From Actinomortierella ambigua (taxonomy: Eukaryota > Mortierellomycota > Mortierellomycetes > Mortierellales > Mortierellaceae): DNA of 64,000 nt. The stretch spans positions 1 to 64,000 of the forward strand of contig JAAAJB010000003.1 of assembly GCA_016098155.1 (NCBI GenBank). Direction: 5' to 3'. Below, piece after piece: positions 22,818 through 35,367 of the stretch (positions are counted from its first letter, which is position 1; each line of letters starts with the position of its first letter). The notes beneath the pieces are model-generated. The model did no database searches, was not told the DNA's origin, and worked only from the letters and a program-made list of their open reading frames with translations. A program made the position numbers and the translations under genes.

Positions 22818-22852
22818 GGGGGGGAAGGGAGGGGGAAGGGGGAAGGGAAGGG
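22818..22852 (+). repeat. G-rich tract with quadruplex potential
   Basis: At least four runs of three or more G separated by one or two A lie in 35 bp. This meets the usual pattern for a G-quadruplex on the + strand. Confidence 0.6.
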
Positions 22853-23183
22853 TGCAGCAACGTTGCTCAGGGGCACATTGGTCGGAGCCAGAAAAACGCA
22901 ACCCTCAATGTACCTCTTGGTTTTCTTGTGCTTTGGTAGGGCTGTGCTGAGAGACTCACTCACTTGAGGGGGAGCAAGAGAGCACGAGAGGAATAATGAG
23001 CGGTCAATGGGCTGGGTTGTTGGTCTGTTGAGCATGCGTGGCACAAAAAAGTGGTAGTGTTTGTTTGTGCAACGGTAGCACAAACCCTCTCGTTTTTCCC
23101 TCTCTCTCCCTCTCCAATTGAACGAGTCCATCGTATGACCCAATTCTTGTAGCCTCCACTCAGCACTGTGTCTAAGAATATGC

Positions 23184-23209
<26 letters not shown>
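23184..23209 (+). repeat. (GT)n microsatellite
   Basis: About 13 GT units lie in the gene-poor region, followed by interrupted TGTGTATG repeats. Confidence 0.85.
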
Positions 23210-23216
<7 letters not shown>

Positions 23217-23365
23217 TATGTGAGTGAATGGGTGAGTGCGGGTACCCTGTCCTTTCTTTTACTCCCTCCCCTCCCACGTCCTCGTTTCGAGTGTGCCTGA
23301 GGAATATTAGCGCTGCACAGTAGGTACCTTTTCGTTCTCACCCTGATCAGGACTCCTCTCCCCTT

Positions 23366-23410
23366 GCCCTGTGAGAACCCTCTTCGCCCTGTGAGAACCC
23401 TCATCGCCCT
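23366..23410 (+). repeat. 20-bp tandem repeat, about 2.3 copies
   Basis: The units at 23366 and 23386 both start GCCCTGTGAGAACCCTC and are followed by a partial GCCCT at 23406. The copies differ at one position. Confidence 0.8.
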
Positions 23411-25645
23411 GGACTTTTTTTGAGGAGGAGGGGGGGCAGTAAGGATGATAGGAATTTGAGGGTTGCTTCCAGAACCACTTGCTGGCGCGCCCTTTCTTTG
23501 TTGTTCTCCGCCCCCAACCCCTCCTCCCTTTGTGAGCGTGATTTTTCGCGCATCTCTCAATGTTTGGGATACCCTCTTTTCCCCTCTAATCCCCCCCTCC
23601 CTCCTTGGCTTCCATCTTTTCTTCTTACCCTTTCAATCTCCAAAAGGGTTCATCGGATCACGATGATGGTATGAGAAAGTAAGAAAGAGGAATCGAGTGA
23701 ACACTGAGCTGCCATTGTTATTTGGTAATTGTCGCGTGCCAAGGTCCGTGGTCAGAGTCTAACAACAACACAAGAAAAAAAAAACTTTGAGTCGTGTGGT
23801 TGTGCTACTTCAAGTTCTCAGAAAGAGAAGAAATACTCCGGCTCGCGTGCAAACCTTGATAGCGCACACCAACAACACACCACTGCACCCAAACATGACC
23901 CGTGGCCGGACGACGTCCTATCCACGACGATCCGCTCCGAGGAGAGACGTAAAGAAAAGAAAGAGGAGTCGAAAAAAAGATAAACAAGCTGCGACCGGAT
24001 CGACCGCTTCTGCTACAGCGCTATCAAGATACGCACAGTCTGTGGCTAAAAGAAAAAAAAAGTTTCCTCGTTTTGATTTCTTAGTAGGAAAAAAGAAGCG
24101 GCATGAGGTTGGAACTATTTCTATTGCAGGCAATTTGCAGCGTGGGATGTATGTTTGCGTGTGCGAGCAGTAGCATGGGAGGGGGGCGTGCTTTACTGTG
24201 CTTGTTACTCCAAGGATAGGGTGTGTTTTTCACCCTTCTTCTTCATGCACCACTGACACACAGTCTGTTCTCCCGTCCTCGAGGCAATTGGAATACGTGA
24301 GCATGACCATGCATGAAAGGCAAGGGGGAAGTGTGGCATAGAACAATAAGAAACCGTGCGTGCCGTTCACCTTTCTGCGACCCTTTCTTTCTCTCCCCCT
24401 CTTCCTGGGTCATCAAGCATTCATTGAGGAGGAGGAGTACTTGGAGGAACGAGAGGGGGGAACAAAAAAAAAAGAGATAGACGTCTAACCGACGAAGAGC
24501 ACAGCAAGGAGGTGGTCTTTACTGTTCACGAGCATCCACCAGTGCCCAGCGCCGTTGAAATCGGCCTGGCCTGGAATCGTCTTTTCCAAAACTGTTTATT
24601 GGAGGTTTAAACGCCATTATTCCCTTGTTCAGTCCAAATGTGTAGTATATCCTCCCTCTCTCCCCTTCCTCTCTTGGAGGGACTCTGTGCTGCAGTTGGA
24701 GAGTTTGTTCTGCAGCAAGTCCAGCTGTTTGTTGTGAATCACAATAACAGCAGGGAAGGTGTCGACATGCAAGGAGAGCCAAGCTGAACAATGACTCAAC
24801 CTTTTTTTTCTTTGTGCCACTATCGCTCCCCCTCCCTCCCCCATTCTCGTCCTCCTGTCTTCCCCTTGCTTTCCACGTTATTCTCTTCCCCCAACTAGCG
24901 AGTGGTGTTTTTGTGGTGCCTGTCTTTCGTCCTTCCAAGAAAGGGTCACAGAAGGCGAAGAAGAGGGTGGTGGTGGGGGGTACCAACAATTTGCCGCCCT
25001 TTTTTTTTTCCTCCAAGAACATGATGGATTTGGGTTTGTTTTATTTTAGGTGGAACGCGCGATCTGGAGAACTAGCAGTTCTCAGTCCGAGCTGATACAA
25101 AAGAGGAGAGAGAGAACAGGAATAGAGGGTCAATCAGACGCGTCAATCCCCCCCTGGCTCTTCCCTCTTTCCCCTTGGGTAGGACCTTTGTTTTTCTCGA
25201 GGGTTGGGAAAGGAGGACAAGAAAGTGCATTCGAGCGGGAAGAACCAAAAGACTGCAGACCAGCATGCATGGTATGGGGTGCATGCCTTTTGTATCAAAG
25301 TTAATAGTGAATGGGTCAAAAAAGCAGTAGAACTCCCAGGGACCAGACATGGGGAAAGAGGGTGCACGTTTCGCAACTACCGACGTAAGGAAGCAGTAAT
25401 GGGAGCTGTTCGATTGTTCTACTCCTATCCAGGACACATACTCGACTAGTCCACTACACGACACGCTCTTTGCCGCCCTTCGCTTCCTTTCCTCCATCGT
25501 CAACAAACATGCACTACCTTGGCTTGGCCATTGTCCGAAGGAAGGCGAGAAGTGGAGGCCCTGATAGGTGTACACAAAAGTGGGAGATGTAGGGGTGTTG
25601 TGTATATGTGGGAGGAAGGGAAAAATAACACACACACGCACGCCA

Positions 25646-25672
25646 ACACACACACACACACACACACACACA
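25646..25672 (+). repeat. (CA)n microsatellite
   Basis: A CA dinucleotide run lies in the gene-poor region, with further interrupted CA repeats just upstream at 25628-25638. Confidence 0.85.
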
Positions 25673-28130
25673 ACATACACAGTTAGCCCATGACCAGCTG
25701 TTCGTTTGCGCCTGACATGCAAGCCCGGTGGCCATGTTGAGTCGTATCCACCATGCAGTCTGGCACAACGTCATTCGGTGGTTGGCCACTCAGTCGTGGG
25801 GGGGGGGAGGATGGACTAGATTTGTCTGTCAGGACTAGGGACAATTTAGTGTTGTTACATTTTGGGTAGATCTCAGGTTCAGAGAAGAACGAAGGAGAAA
25901 GCAACCAATGCGCTAACGTCTAACGACAAAGTATTGGCTCACGCTGTCCATTCTGTGAGCCGGTGCCGACCACACCAGATGAGTCCAGCAGCAGGAAGCC
26001 GCTGCTGTTGCTGTGTGCAGTTGTGCATTTTTATTAGGGGTCCCGTATCTGGGTGGGCTATTTTTACTCAGCAGCGTCCCAGGATGCATCGACGGTCGGT
26101 TGAGAGCACGTAGAAAAGGGTTGTCCCCTGCGGGAATTGGCAGCAAAGGTGGGTGCAGCGTAATTACTCTGGAGTGCTGCTATTGGTACACAGAAGGGGG
26201 CGAGCAACAAAGAAGTTTGAGAGTGAGAGTGAGAAAGAGGAGAGTCCATTTGTATAGATTGGAGATCTCTGCTCCTCCATCGACAGTGCTCTCCATTCCA
26301 CGCATCTTTGGCCATGGACACACAGAATTTCGCCAATTTTTTTCCCCTTCACAACAGCGCAACACAAACGAAATAGATGATCTTTCGTCTCCTTCCTGAC
26401 CCCCTCCTTCGCCCTCGTCTCGCTCTATGGTCATAACACAACGTGTTTGGATTAAATGTTTTCGTTAGAAGTCTCCAGGGGAGGGTCTGTGTTGAATAAT
26501 TGTTGTCAACCACTTTATCAAATAACTGCTTTCGGACATTACACAGGGTTTGGTTCTTTGGTGGTCAGGACTAGTCAAGAGCTCTCCCGAGCCCATCCCT
26601 ATAGAGCAACAAGGAAGGGGTGAAGAGAAAAAAAAGGTGGAGTGGTCAGCGTGTCACCTATTGGCCATGGGGTCGGTGTTGTCCCTCCAGTGGCAGTGGT
26701 CTCCTTCGACACGCTTGTCGCTTGTTGCGCGTTAGAGGGTTTGCGACAAGTACATCCAATGGTGATAGTCTATACACCAGCAGGGCCACTGCATTTATCA
26801 TATTTTTTCTTCCTCAATGGATCAAGCTGCTCACCTCTTGGGACGTGAGCAGCTGACGCGCCAGTGTATCCCCACGTCAGGAGTAGAGCTAGAGTCGACA
26901 CGGACCTTGTACGGTAAAACTTACTCGCAACAGCAAGTTGGACAAATTAGGAGTGTTCCGAGCAAAAACGTGTTCCGTCCTAATTAATGGTTGCAGAACT
27001 GTGGGGAAGGCGAGGAAGCAAGCGTGCTGGACGCAAAACAGGAAGTTGGCTTATGGATGGATTATAAACAAGGTATGCGGTGTGTCCACCCGTGGAGAAG
27101 ATGTTGCTCGAATAGGTGCAGATGTGGAGTCAAAATGCCTCTTTCCATCGGTCTACCTCAACCTGGACAATCGTGAGGGCTTTTTTTCGCACACACTAAC
27201 ACACATATATACATACAGACAGACAGATATAGTAAGGCTCTTTGCAGCAGGACTCAATGGTCGACTGACCATGGTCAATCCTACTCCGCCGAGCATGTTG
27301 ATAGATTATGTACGCACATTTCAAAACAACCTCTATATTAGCGGAGACCATCACTAATGTTGTCTAACGATGGCCATCATTAGATGCTACAAGGTGACTG
27401 GAGCGGCGTAGCTATGCACCCTTTACAAGGTGAGATACCTATCCTCGGTTCTCTACGCACTTGAGCCAATATTGCCCAAGAGGACCAGACCGCCTTGATT
27501 TTTTTTTTTTTTTTTGGGTCGCTCTGACCAAAGTGCGCTATATTCTTCATCTCCTTCTTCGCACGAGAAACAGCAACAGGAGGCGAGGAGTAAGAATAGC
27601 TAATCGTGTCAAGAATAACTTGGTGCAGCAAACACGAGACCAACGATTTGACATTCGTTTCAAGCTTTCAAAGATACTTGACGCGTTCCTTGGAGTAAAG
27701 AGGTCACTCAAAAAAGGGGGGTGGATGCTCGGGCCCCAGCCAGTTGAGTTGGATAGGGTTTCGTGGCGTAGGGGTTTCCAAAATCCGCGCTGGGGGGAGG
27801 CGGAGAAGTATCCGTGCTCTCGTCGATACCCCAGATGTAAATGTCGGAAGGCGGGGGGAAGGGAGGCACAGCCAAAGTAGCGATGCACCGCAGAGTGCAG
27901 CGGCAGGAGGTCGTATATGTATGTACAGTGTACAGCAGCGGAGGTAGCTTCTCTCCACCTTTGAGTTGCTCCTTGCTTTGTTTGAAAAAAAAAAGTGCAG
28001 GATTGAATAGGAAGGAGATGACGAGCCTTCGGACCAAACGGAGACTTTGAGCATGCAAGGTGGGCCATTCAGTCGTATTTCAACCGAGCCAAACAAAAAA
28101 CAAGGGCCACCTTTTTCGCTGTCTCTCTGC

Positions 28131-28133
<3 letters not shown>

Positions 28134-28170
<37 letters not shown>
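28134..28170 (+). repeat. (CT)n microsatellite
   Basis: A run of about 18 CT units lies about 730 bp before the TATA box that precedes the GATA-factor gene. Confidence 0.85.
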
Positions 28171-28174
<4 letters not shown>

Positions 28175-28894
28175 GTGTGTGTCTTGGTCATTCTCGTGCT
28201 TTCTCCTTCGCTTTCTGTCTCCTCTTGCCGTTCAATACTAAACCTATTTCGAGGTCTCCCTGTATTGTAGAAGAGGTAGGAGGAAGGAAGACTACAAAGG
28301 GGAGGAGGAGGGAGAGGGAAGAGGGCGAAGGAAGAGGAGGAGGAGGAGAAAGAAGAAGAGGAAGAGGAAGTGGAGCGTGTGCCCTGCTTTCTTGTTCGTT
28401 CTTGCTGATTGCATTGCTTGGCTAGCATGAATTGACTGTTCGCTGGTGGATATTATGGCAGTATGGCAGCAGGCTTGGGGCGGTTTCTTTTTGGGGGGAA
28501 AGAGCCTTCGCTGTTGCTGTGGGTTGGCTGGGGAATAGACGCGTCTGATTGGGTCCAGCAGCACAGAGCTGCAATGGTGAAATTGACTCCAGCAGGGGGG
28601 GGGGAAGGAAACAGTTGAGTTGGGTGAGCTGTCGCTGTTGTCTCAATTGAGTCGCCCCTCTTTTTTGGCTTTACCCCATTGAATAGGGTGATGTCGCAAT
28701 ATTCTAATCTATTCAACTTGCCCTGTCTATTCTCTTTATTTTTTTTTACTGTGTTTACTTTACTTTCCGACCTTTTGTTTCTTTTACTCATCGACTCATC
28801 TCTCTTTTGACAAGCTACTCAAAACAAAAACAAACAGGACATCTCGGTTTTTTTTTGTTTTTGGCCCTGGTGGTGGTGGTGGTGGGTGGCACCT

Positions 28895-28902
28895 TATAAA
28901 AG
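28895..28902 (+). promoter_or_regulatory. TATA box, likely promoter of the GATA-factor gene
   Basis: TATAAAAG follows a GGTGGT-repeat and precedes about 350 bp of very pyrimidine-rich sense strand, the pattern of a fungal core promoter with downstream CT-rich initiator. If used, transcription would start near 28930 and make a leader of about 1.7 kb. Confidence 0.5.
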
Positions 28903-28929
28903 GAAAGGCCTCCATCCGCCCCTCTCGCG

Positions 28930-30686
28930 GAGGTTATTCTATCGTTTTTGGAGTTCCTGTTTACGTTGTGCTTTTCTTCTCTCTCCTCTCCTCACTTTTC
29001 ACTTTCTCACTCCCACTCCCTTCTCACTCACCTACTTTACCTGCTTGTCTGTGGGATATCACACTTCTCTTCTTTTCTTTGCCTTTGTCTTTTCTATCCC
29101 CCCCCCCCACTCTCTCTGGTTTTTTTTTCTCATCTCATCCCACTCAAACTCTCCCTCTCCAACCCGCTTGTATTATCGTGGAGCTCTCCTCTCGCCTCCT
29201 AATCCCCCCTCCTCCTCAATCGTGTGAGTGTCCCCACAGTGAGAGTCTCCTTTGAACAGCTTGGTTGCTTTGAAGGATCCCTCCCCCTTGCACGTCGTTT
29301 CCTCAGGGACCAACCATCCCGACCTAACTGCACAGCCTGTTGTGTGTGTTTTTTCTCACCCTCGCCTCAACGCTCACACCTTACCATTCTTGTATCTGTT
29401 CCCGGGTTTTTCCTCACCCTTTCACCCCACCCTCATTCTTCATAAACAGCTAGCTCGTTTCTCAGGGCTCTGTCCTCTCCTTTGGAGACAAGGTATCGTT
29501 GAAACACCAGCAAACGGTAAGGATAAAGACTGTTCTTCCCATCCCATCTCCCTCGATTCGCGCACATCTGCCGTGCAGTCCATGCTGCCCAACGGTTCCC
29601 TTCAACCTTCTGCCCACATCCCTCCCCTTTTTAATGTTCTCGGCCTCGGTTGTACCCCCCCCAGTCAGCATGTGGTTTATCTGCATGGGACAATGGAGGA
29701 TGTTTTTCACACACATTTGTATACATACACTCACCCACATCTACACCCACACACAACACACGCACAGTAGCGTGCACACGCACCCGCACAGCAACACACC
29801 ACACCCCAACATAGGTCAGGCTGATCCCTCTGTAGCTTGTTTGGGTACTCGAGTGGACGAAGCCTCTTTGACTTTTAGTCTTTCAGATCCATTGGCTTCC
29901 TTCTTCAGTCAAGTGGCTTTGTTGTGATGCACAGGAGGCCCCGCTGTAGAGAGGAAGCGAACGAAGGAAAGGAGGAAAGAGAGCGATCTGTGCCTGGCAT
30001 TTCTATGCTCAGAGCGCCCATTGTGGTGCTTACCTGAATGGTCTCCCCCATCCCTTTCTCTCTCTCCCTTCGATCTCTCTCTCTCCTCTCGCTTGTGTGT
30101 TTCTTCCCCAATGCATTATTAATTGGAGGCCAGTCTATCGAGCTCAGCTCATTTGCGCGCGTGCTCCCACTCTTTTTTTTTGTGTGGCTCTACTTTTGGG
30201 GAGGTGGTCGCAAGGGGTGGCCAGGCCAGTTGTTTTTTTTTTAAAAAAAAAAATTCTCTCGGTCAAGCACACGGCGCTCAGGTAGCTGATTCTTGCTTGT
30301 TCGCGGGCAGAAGGAAGGGCGCCAAATCCTTTGATTTTCTTATTTTTGTCTGTCGTCTCCTTCCCGCGCTGCATGACATTCCACACGCCCGTACATGGGT
30401 GAGCCGACAGGAACACTTTGTGGTCTTTTTACCTTTCTTCCTTGGTGTGTGCTTAAAAGACGAGCTAGTCGTGCCTCTACCTCGAGTACCTGGCTTATTT
30501 TCACCCCACCACCCCAACCTTGTTTTTTGTGTTCTTTTCCCGCTTTGGACGAGTACCCTTGTGTCGCTCTGTCTTTTTGCACCTTTCCTTTTCTTCCAGC
30601 CACGTTTGTTTGTTCTGTTGCACTGCATCGACACGCATCTCCTCCCTCTCCTCTCTCCACATACACCTTGGGCTTCTCCAAAAAAA
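28930..30686 (+). other. Probable long 5' leader of the GATA-factor mRNA
   Basis: This stretch is CT-rich, holds several short ATG-initiated ORFs in all frames and has no conserved coding segment. A GGTAAGGA donor-like site near 29515 suggests that the leader may be spliced; no acceptor could be fixed. A T10A11-like palindromic run lies near 30231-30252. Confidence 0.35.
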
Positions 30687-33600
30687 ATGCCGCCACCCCC
30701 ACCTCAACCCCCAAACTCGTACATCTCGCGTGCGCCTCGTGCACCATGTCTTGTACAGATGATCGGGAGCAACAACAGCGCCAGTCCCAGCCTCAACATC
30801 AACAACGCATCCTTGTCTTTGACACTAAACAACCACTGTCATCTTCCCTCTGTGTCGCGTCCCATACAGAACCACAGCCAGCGCCCTGTAGTAGTGCCTC
30901 TCCTTCCTCTTCCGAACACTCCTGCTATTACTACCACTACTATTACCCGTGCTCCGCCGATGGTCGATTCAACAACCACAATCACTGCAGCAGCACAGGC
31001 AGTGCAGGCAGCAGCAGCAGCAGCAGCAACCGCATCGTCATCCACATCGGCCCTCGTCACTTCTCCCCTTACTTCCTCATCTTCTTCTTTCTCTTCTCCA
31101 GCCCTTTCTCCACCCACCACCACCTCCTCTTCCACTGCTTCTTTTGCATCTTTTACCTCTACTCCTTCGTCCTCCTCATCGTGTTCCTCAACTCCTTCTG
31201 CGTGTGCTTCTCCTTCGTTGCCGTCCATTCACCACCAACCACTCCTGTATACTGCTGGCCCCGGTGCCTATAGCCATCCACTCAAGATGGACCTTGATCC
31301 TGCTATTGGTCTCTGGCAAGTAGCCTCCGCCGCTCCCACCACAAGCTTCACTTCCGAACAGCCTTATGGCTTTGAGCAACTGACAGCAGAGCAGATTGTC
31401 CAACAGCAGATGCTGAGCCAATCCCGACAGATCATCCTCAACAACGCTGCTGCTCGCGACTCCCTCTCCGCAAATAACGCCGTCCTACGAGACTTTGGTA
31501 AGTCGCTGTCGCCTTTTGGCTCCCTCAATCAACTCTGTTCGCGCGCTCCACGCGCGCGTCCTCCCTCCTTCCCTCCTTCCCTCTCTCTTTTCTCTCTGTC
31601 TTTACTTTACACCCACCCACCTCTTACTCTCTTGTCCGTGTTACTGTGTGTCACACGGACTGTGTTCTTATTTCTCCATGACGGTGTTGTGTTCTGACGT
31701 GTGGCGAGCAATGAACTCTCCAAGACCATGGATCATTCATGGATTAAAAGTTCTGATTGATAACGAGAGTCAGCAACTTGCCATGGCGCACCATTACGCG
31801 GTTTGCATCCTCCACACAGTCGACTTGACAGGTTCCCCTTCCCTTCCTTCCCTTCTGTCCCCCTGTCCTCTTCCTCCACAGTACGCGCGCGGCCTTCTCC
31901 TTCCCCTTCCTCTTCCTCTTCCTCGTCTTCGTTGTCGTCGACCTCCCCTCTCCCTTCTCCCCGCCCTCTTTCTCTTTTTCTCTCTTTCCCCCTTTTTTTT
32001 GTGCTCAAAAGTGGCTCTCTCCTGAGGGACACATGCTTTGTCCACCATTCGCTTCTGTTTCCTGCCCGTGCATTGTGTTCTCTATGCCTGCGCTGGATTG
32101 TTTACACCTGACCAACTTTTTTGACACCAACTTCCCGCCTCAATGTTTTAGTTGAGCTTCTAGTGTTGTTGTTGTTGCCTCCTTTCCCTCCCATCCACAC
32201 CTCACTCCATTTTACTACAGTCAGTTCCTGGGATGGCAGGGTATGGTGTGACGCAGTCTGTCATACCATGGCGTCTCTACCCCCCTTCTTCCTGTTGGCC
32301 ACCCTTATTCATGCACTCTCTTTATGCTGCTGCAAAGCATGCATGGTGAGTTCATCTTGCTACTACTCCTTTGCCGCCTTCTTTTTCTGCTTTTCTCTAC
32401 GGCCGAGTTTGTCCCCATGGGCAATGGTTGTTTGTCTACCTCCTTGCAGCCTTTGTCTGCGTTCTTTGTACCTGGGGGAGGGGAAGTGTTTGCCTCATCC
32501 ATGGTCCTGTTGTTCTCGCGCCTGTTTTCCCCAGTCCGTCCCTCTCTCCTGATCAAATCCCAACCTGCCCCTCCTCCCTCTCTTCACACACATACACACA
32601 TACACGCATACTATCTCTCATGTCCGTATATGCGTGCGTGCACCAACTCCTTGTACTAACCTTCAACCTCCTTTTTCTCTGACTCTCCTTCTCCCTCCAC
32701 CCGCTTTGTTTACTGTCTTCGTGGTGTCCATGATGCCGCGTTTTCTTTTCTCTCGCGCGCGCTCTCTCCCCCCCCTCATACTCCTTATCCCTCCTTCCCT
32801 CCCCTCCAGTCGAGCACAACGACGCGAGCCTGAACCAATTCCACCATCACCCTCAGTCTGTTCCCCAGGAGCCTCAACAGCAGTTCTTCCCATTCCTGGC
32901 AGCGGCCACCAGCTCAGAGGGTCACGCCATGCATCCCAATGTCGTCCGCCAGTCCACATGGTTCCCAGGACACAACTCATCTTTGGTCGGCCCGTTTGAT
33001 CCATCAGCTCAAGACTTTATGCTCCGTGGCCACGCCGAGTCTCTGCAGGCTCAGCTGCATCACCAAGCTCAGTATGAGCAACAGCTGCACGCTCACCAAC
33101 AACAGCAGGCCCAACCCCAGCAACAGATGATGGCGGGGTCCAGCCAACAAGGTCCGCCCAACTTTCAGGGTCTGGTGATGAACGATGACGATCCTTATGG
33201 TGAGTACACCAGCGAGGAGCATAGCCATCAGAGCCCATTGTTGAACGCCAATGGTGGCACCATGCACGTCAGCACAGCGACCATCCACAACAACTCGATG
33301 ACAAGCGTTCCTGCTGCGCCTGGTCACTGGAACCTCGCCTCGGTGATGCCGCCCAATGGCCCTGCTTCGGCAGTCACCAACACGCCTCCCAACAGCAATA
33401 AGGGCGCCGCAACCGCGACCGCCGCGTCAGCCGCTGGCGCCACGAGCCCTCCATCGACAGCCGGTCCTGGGGCCAAGACCACAAAGGCCAAGAAGCAGAG
33501 CCAGCGTCCACCACGGGCGCTTGAGTGCTACAACTGCAAGGTGACGTCGACCCCCCTCTGGCGTCGGACGTTGGACCGCAAGCACTCGCTGTGCAATGCC

Positions 33601-35367
33601 TGTGGCCTCTACTACAAGCAATACAACGGCCATCGTCCGCTGCATATCCGCCACAAGCCCTCGGCGAGCCAAGGCGGTCAGCGCGACGCGTCCTCGCCTT
33701 ATACGCTGACACCGCCGAATGGTAACGGCACGCCCTCGAACCAAAAGACAGCCTCGCGCGATGGAGCCTCTTCACCGTTGTTGGCTGCGGCGAACAAGGC
33801 TGACGAGTCTTCGTCGTCGTCGTCGACGTTGACCTCGCCGTCGCCGAACATGGGCTCGGAGCACGAGGTCGATTGGTCCGGCGCTGAGGCAACAGGTGCT
33901 TCGTCGCCGCCGTCCTCTTCCACTTCTCAGACTGATAAGGGTACACCCGAAGCCCAGTCGACCGAGAACAGCAAGAAGGAATCTTCGTCGTCTTCGTCTT
34001 CGTCGTCCAAGGTGGCAGTGGGTGAACGTCCCACGCCTGCCAGTGTGCCAGCTGCGGCGACACGCGTCAAGCGCAGCAGCAGTGGTAGTGCCGCCCAAGG
34101 TCGTAGCGGTGGTGGACTCCCAAGCCCGATCGACCATCCTTCAAAGCCCTCGTTGGGTCACCGCCAGACACGATCGTTGACTGGACCAATTTCTACCGAT
34201 ATCTTGGCCGTGTCCTCTTCGGCGCTTGCTGCTGCCATCGGTGGATCGACCATTGCCCCCTCGACGGTGGAGTGGCAGTCCTTTGCCGCGATGGAGAACA
34301 TGTCCCATCATCACCATCACCTGCTTCAGAATGGTGGTCAACATGATCAGGCCTCTTATCATCACCATCACCAGCATCAGCACCAACATCAGCACCAGCA
34401 CCACCAGTCCCAGGAGCTAGGTTCGTCCCCGTTGTTGGTGATGAGCGATCATGGCACGTTCTCGCCAGCAAGCACCATCTGCTCGCCCATGTCTGTACCA
34501 ACGGCAGTGTCTCCTTCTCCATCGATGCCCATGACCTTCACGCTGCCTCCAACGGCATTGGAGGTCTCCGCTGCCGCTGTGAACACAATGGTGGCTGGTC
34601 ACCCCTCGCACGAAGCGAACGAACGGGCGTCGTCGGTCGAGAGCACCACAGGCCCGAACGGCCATAGCGGATTCCCATCATCAACGTCTCTTCCAATGGA
34701 CCCATCAGCAGCCCAGAAGCATCAGTTTCAACAACAACAACAACAACAACAACAACAGCAGCAGCAGCAGCAGCAAAAGTCGCTCATTTTTGATGATGCT
34801 CGATTCCAGATCTTGGTGGAGCATATGCGACCGAACCAGATGATGACGTTCCTGAACATTCTGGAGAAGCGGTGCCATGTTCTTCGCAACAAGCTCGGCA
34901 TCAACGCGTCTCTGGGTAATGAGCCAACCACGGCCACAGCAACGACGACGCCGATGACTGCCAAGGAGCGTGCCGCACATCTGTCGTTGGAGATCCATAT
35001 GAAGCCTTCAATGTCAACCCAGTTGATGCTCGATGCTGCCTCCCCAACCTCGATGATGGCTTCGCCCACAACGGAGAGTGGCTTCCAGTCGCTGTCGCTG
35101 TCTTCACCGACGCGCGATGAGGCTCCTCATTCCTGGTTCGCGATGCAACAGCAACAACATCAGCAGCAGCAGCAACAACAACAACAACAACAGCAACAGC
35201 ATATCAAGAACCAGTCCTTGGTCCATCCTCAGCAGCATCAGCCAGAGTTTCAGGGCGCCTCAATGATGTCGTACCTGTACACGGACGACGAGAGCGAGTC
35301 TCAGCGCGAGACCGACTTGATGGCCCTCGACCGTTCGGCCTCTATTGCTGTTCACGCTTCGGATTAA
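30687..35367 (+). CDS. GATA-type zinc-finger transcription factor
   Basis: Exons 30687..31497 and 32810..35367 join in phase 1 and give 1122 residues. One GATA finger lies at about 509-555: [14 protein letters not shown], then [10 protein letters not shown], spacing C-x2-C-x18-C-x2-C, followed by the basic HRPLHIRHK. This class binds GATA-core DNA in the nucleus. The flanks are Pro/Ser/Thr-, His- and Gln-rich, with poly-Gln near 911-926 and 1050-1068; a helical [20 protein letters not shown] segment after the first poly-Gln may mediate contacts. The start has an AAAAAAATG context; Met at 31287 (MDLDPAIG) is a plausible alternative, since residues before it are low-complexity. The reading frame stays open upstream to 30123, but that part reads as leader. 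The 1312-nt intron is the longest in the window. The target pathway (nitrogen, iron, light or development) cannot be told by eye. Confidence 0.9.

Larger units (their letters stand above)
16538..28894. other. Gene-poor region upstream of the GATA factor
   Basis: About 12.4 kb without any gene I can support on either strand. It holds pyrimidine-rich tracts, mostly on the + strand (near 16775, 17020, 19190, 20285, 21040, 21430, 23560, 24820 and 28134), GT/CA microsatellites, homopolymer runs and G-rich patches near 22230 and 22818-22852. ORFs up to 268 codons occur but have no recognisable domains, weak codon bias and no splice-supported partners. It may hold promoter elements of both flanking genes and non-coding transcripts. 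Confidence 0.5.

Noticed and set aside
23366..23410. Short direct repeats as a possible CRISPR array
   Set aside because: The units are contiguous with no spacers, and the genome is eukaryotic.
22796..23560. A 254-codon minus-strand ORF
   Set aside because: It is driven by CA repeats and G-rich tracts and shows no conserved segment.
30123..30686. Upstream in-frame extension of the GATA-factor ORF
   Set aside because: The frame is open but reads as Phe/Leu/Pro-rich leader translated by chance; the ATG at 30687 has a good context and begins the Ser/Thr/Asn-rich regulator sequence.
31498..32809. Additional exon inside the 1.3-kb GATA-factor intron
   Set aside because: Only CT-rich chance ORFs were seen, and the outer exons join cleanly in phase 1 without it.
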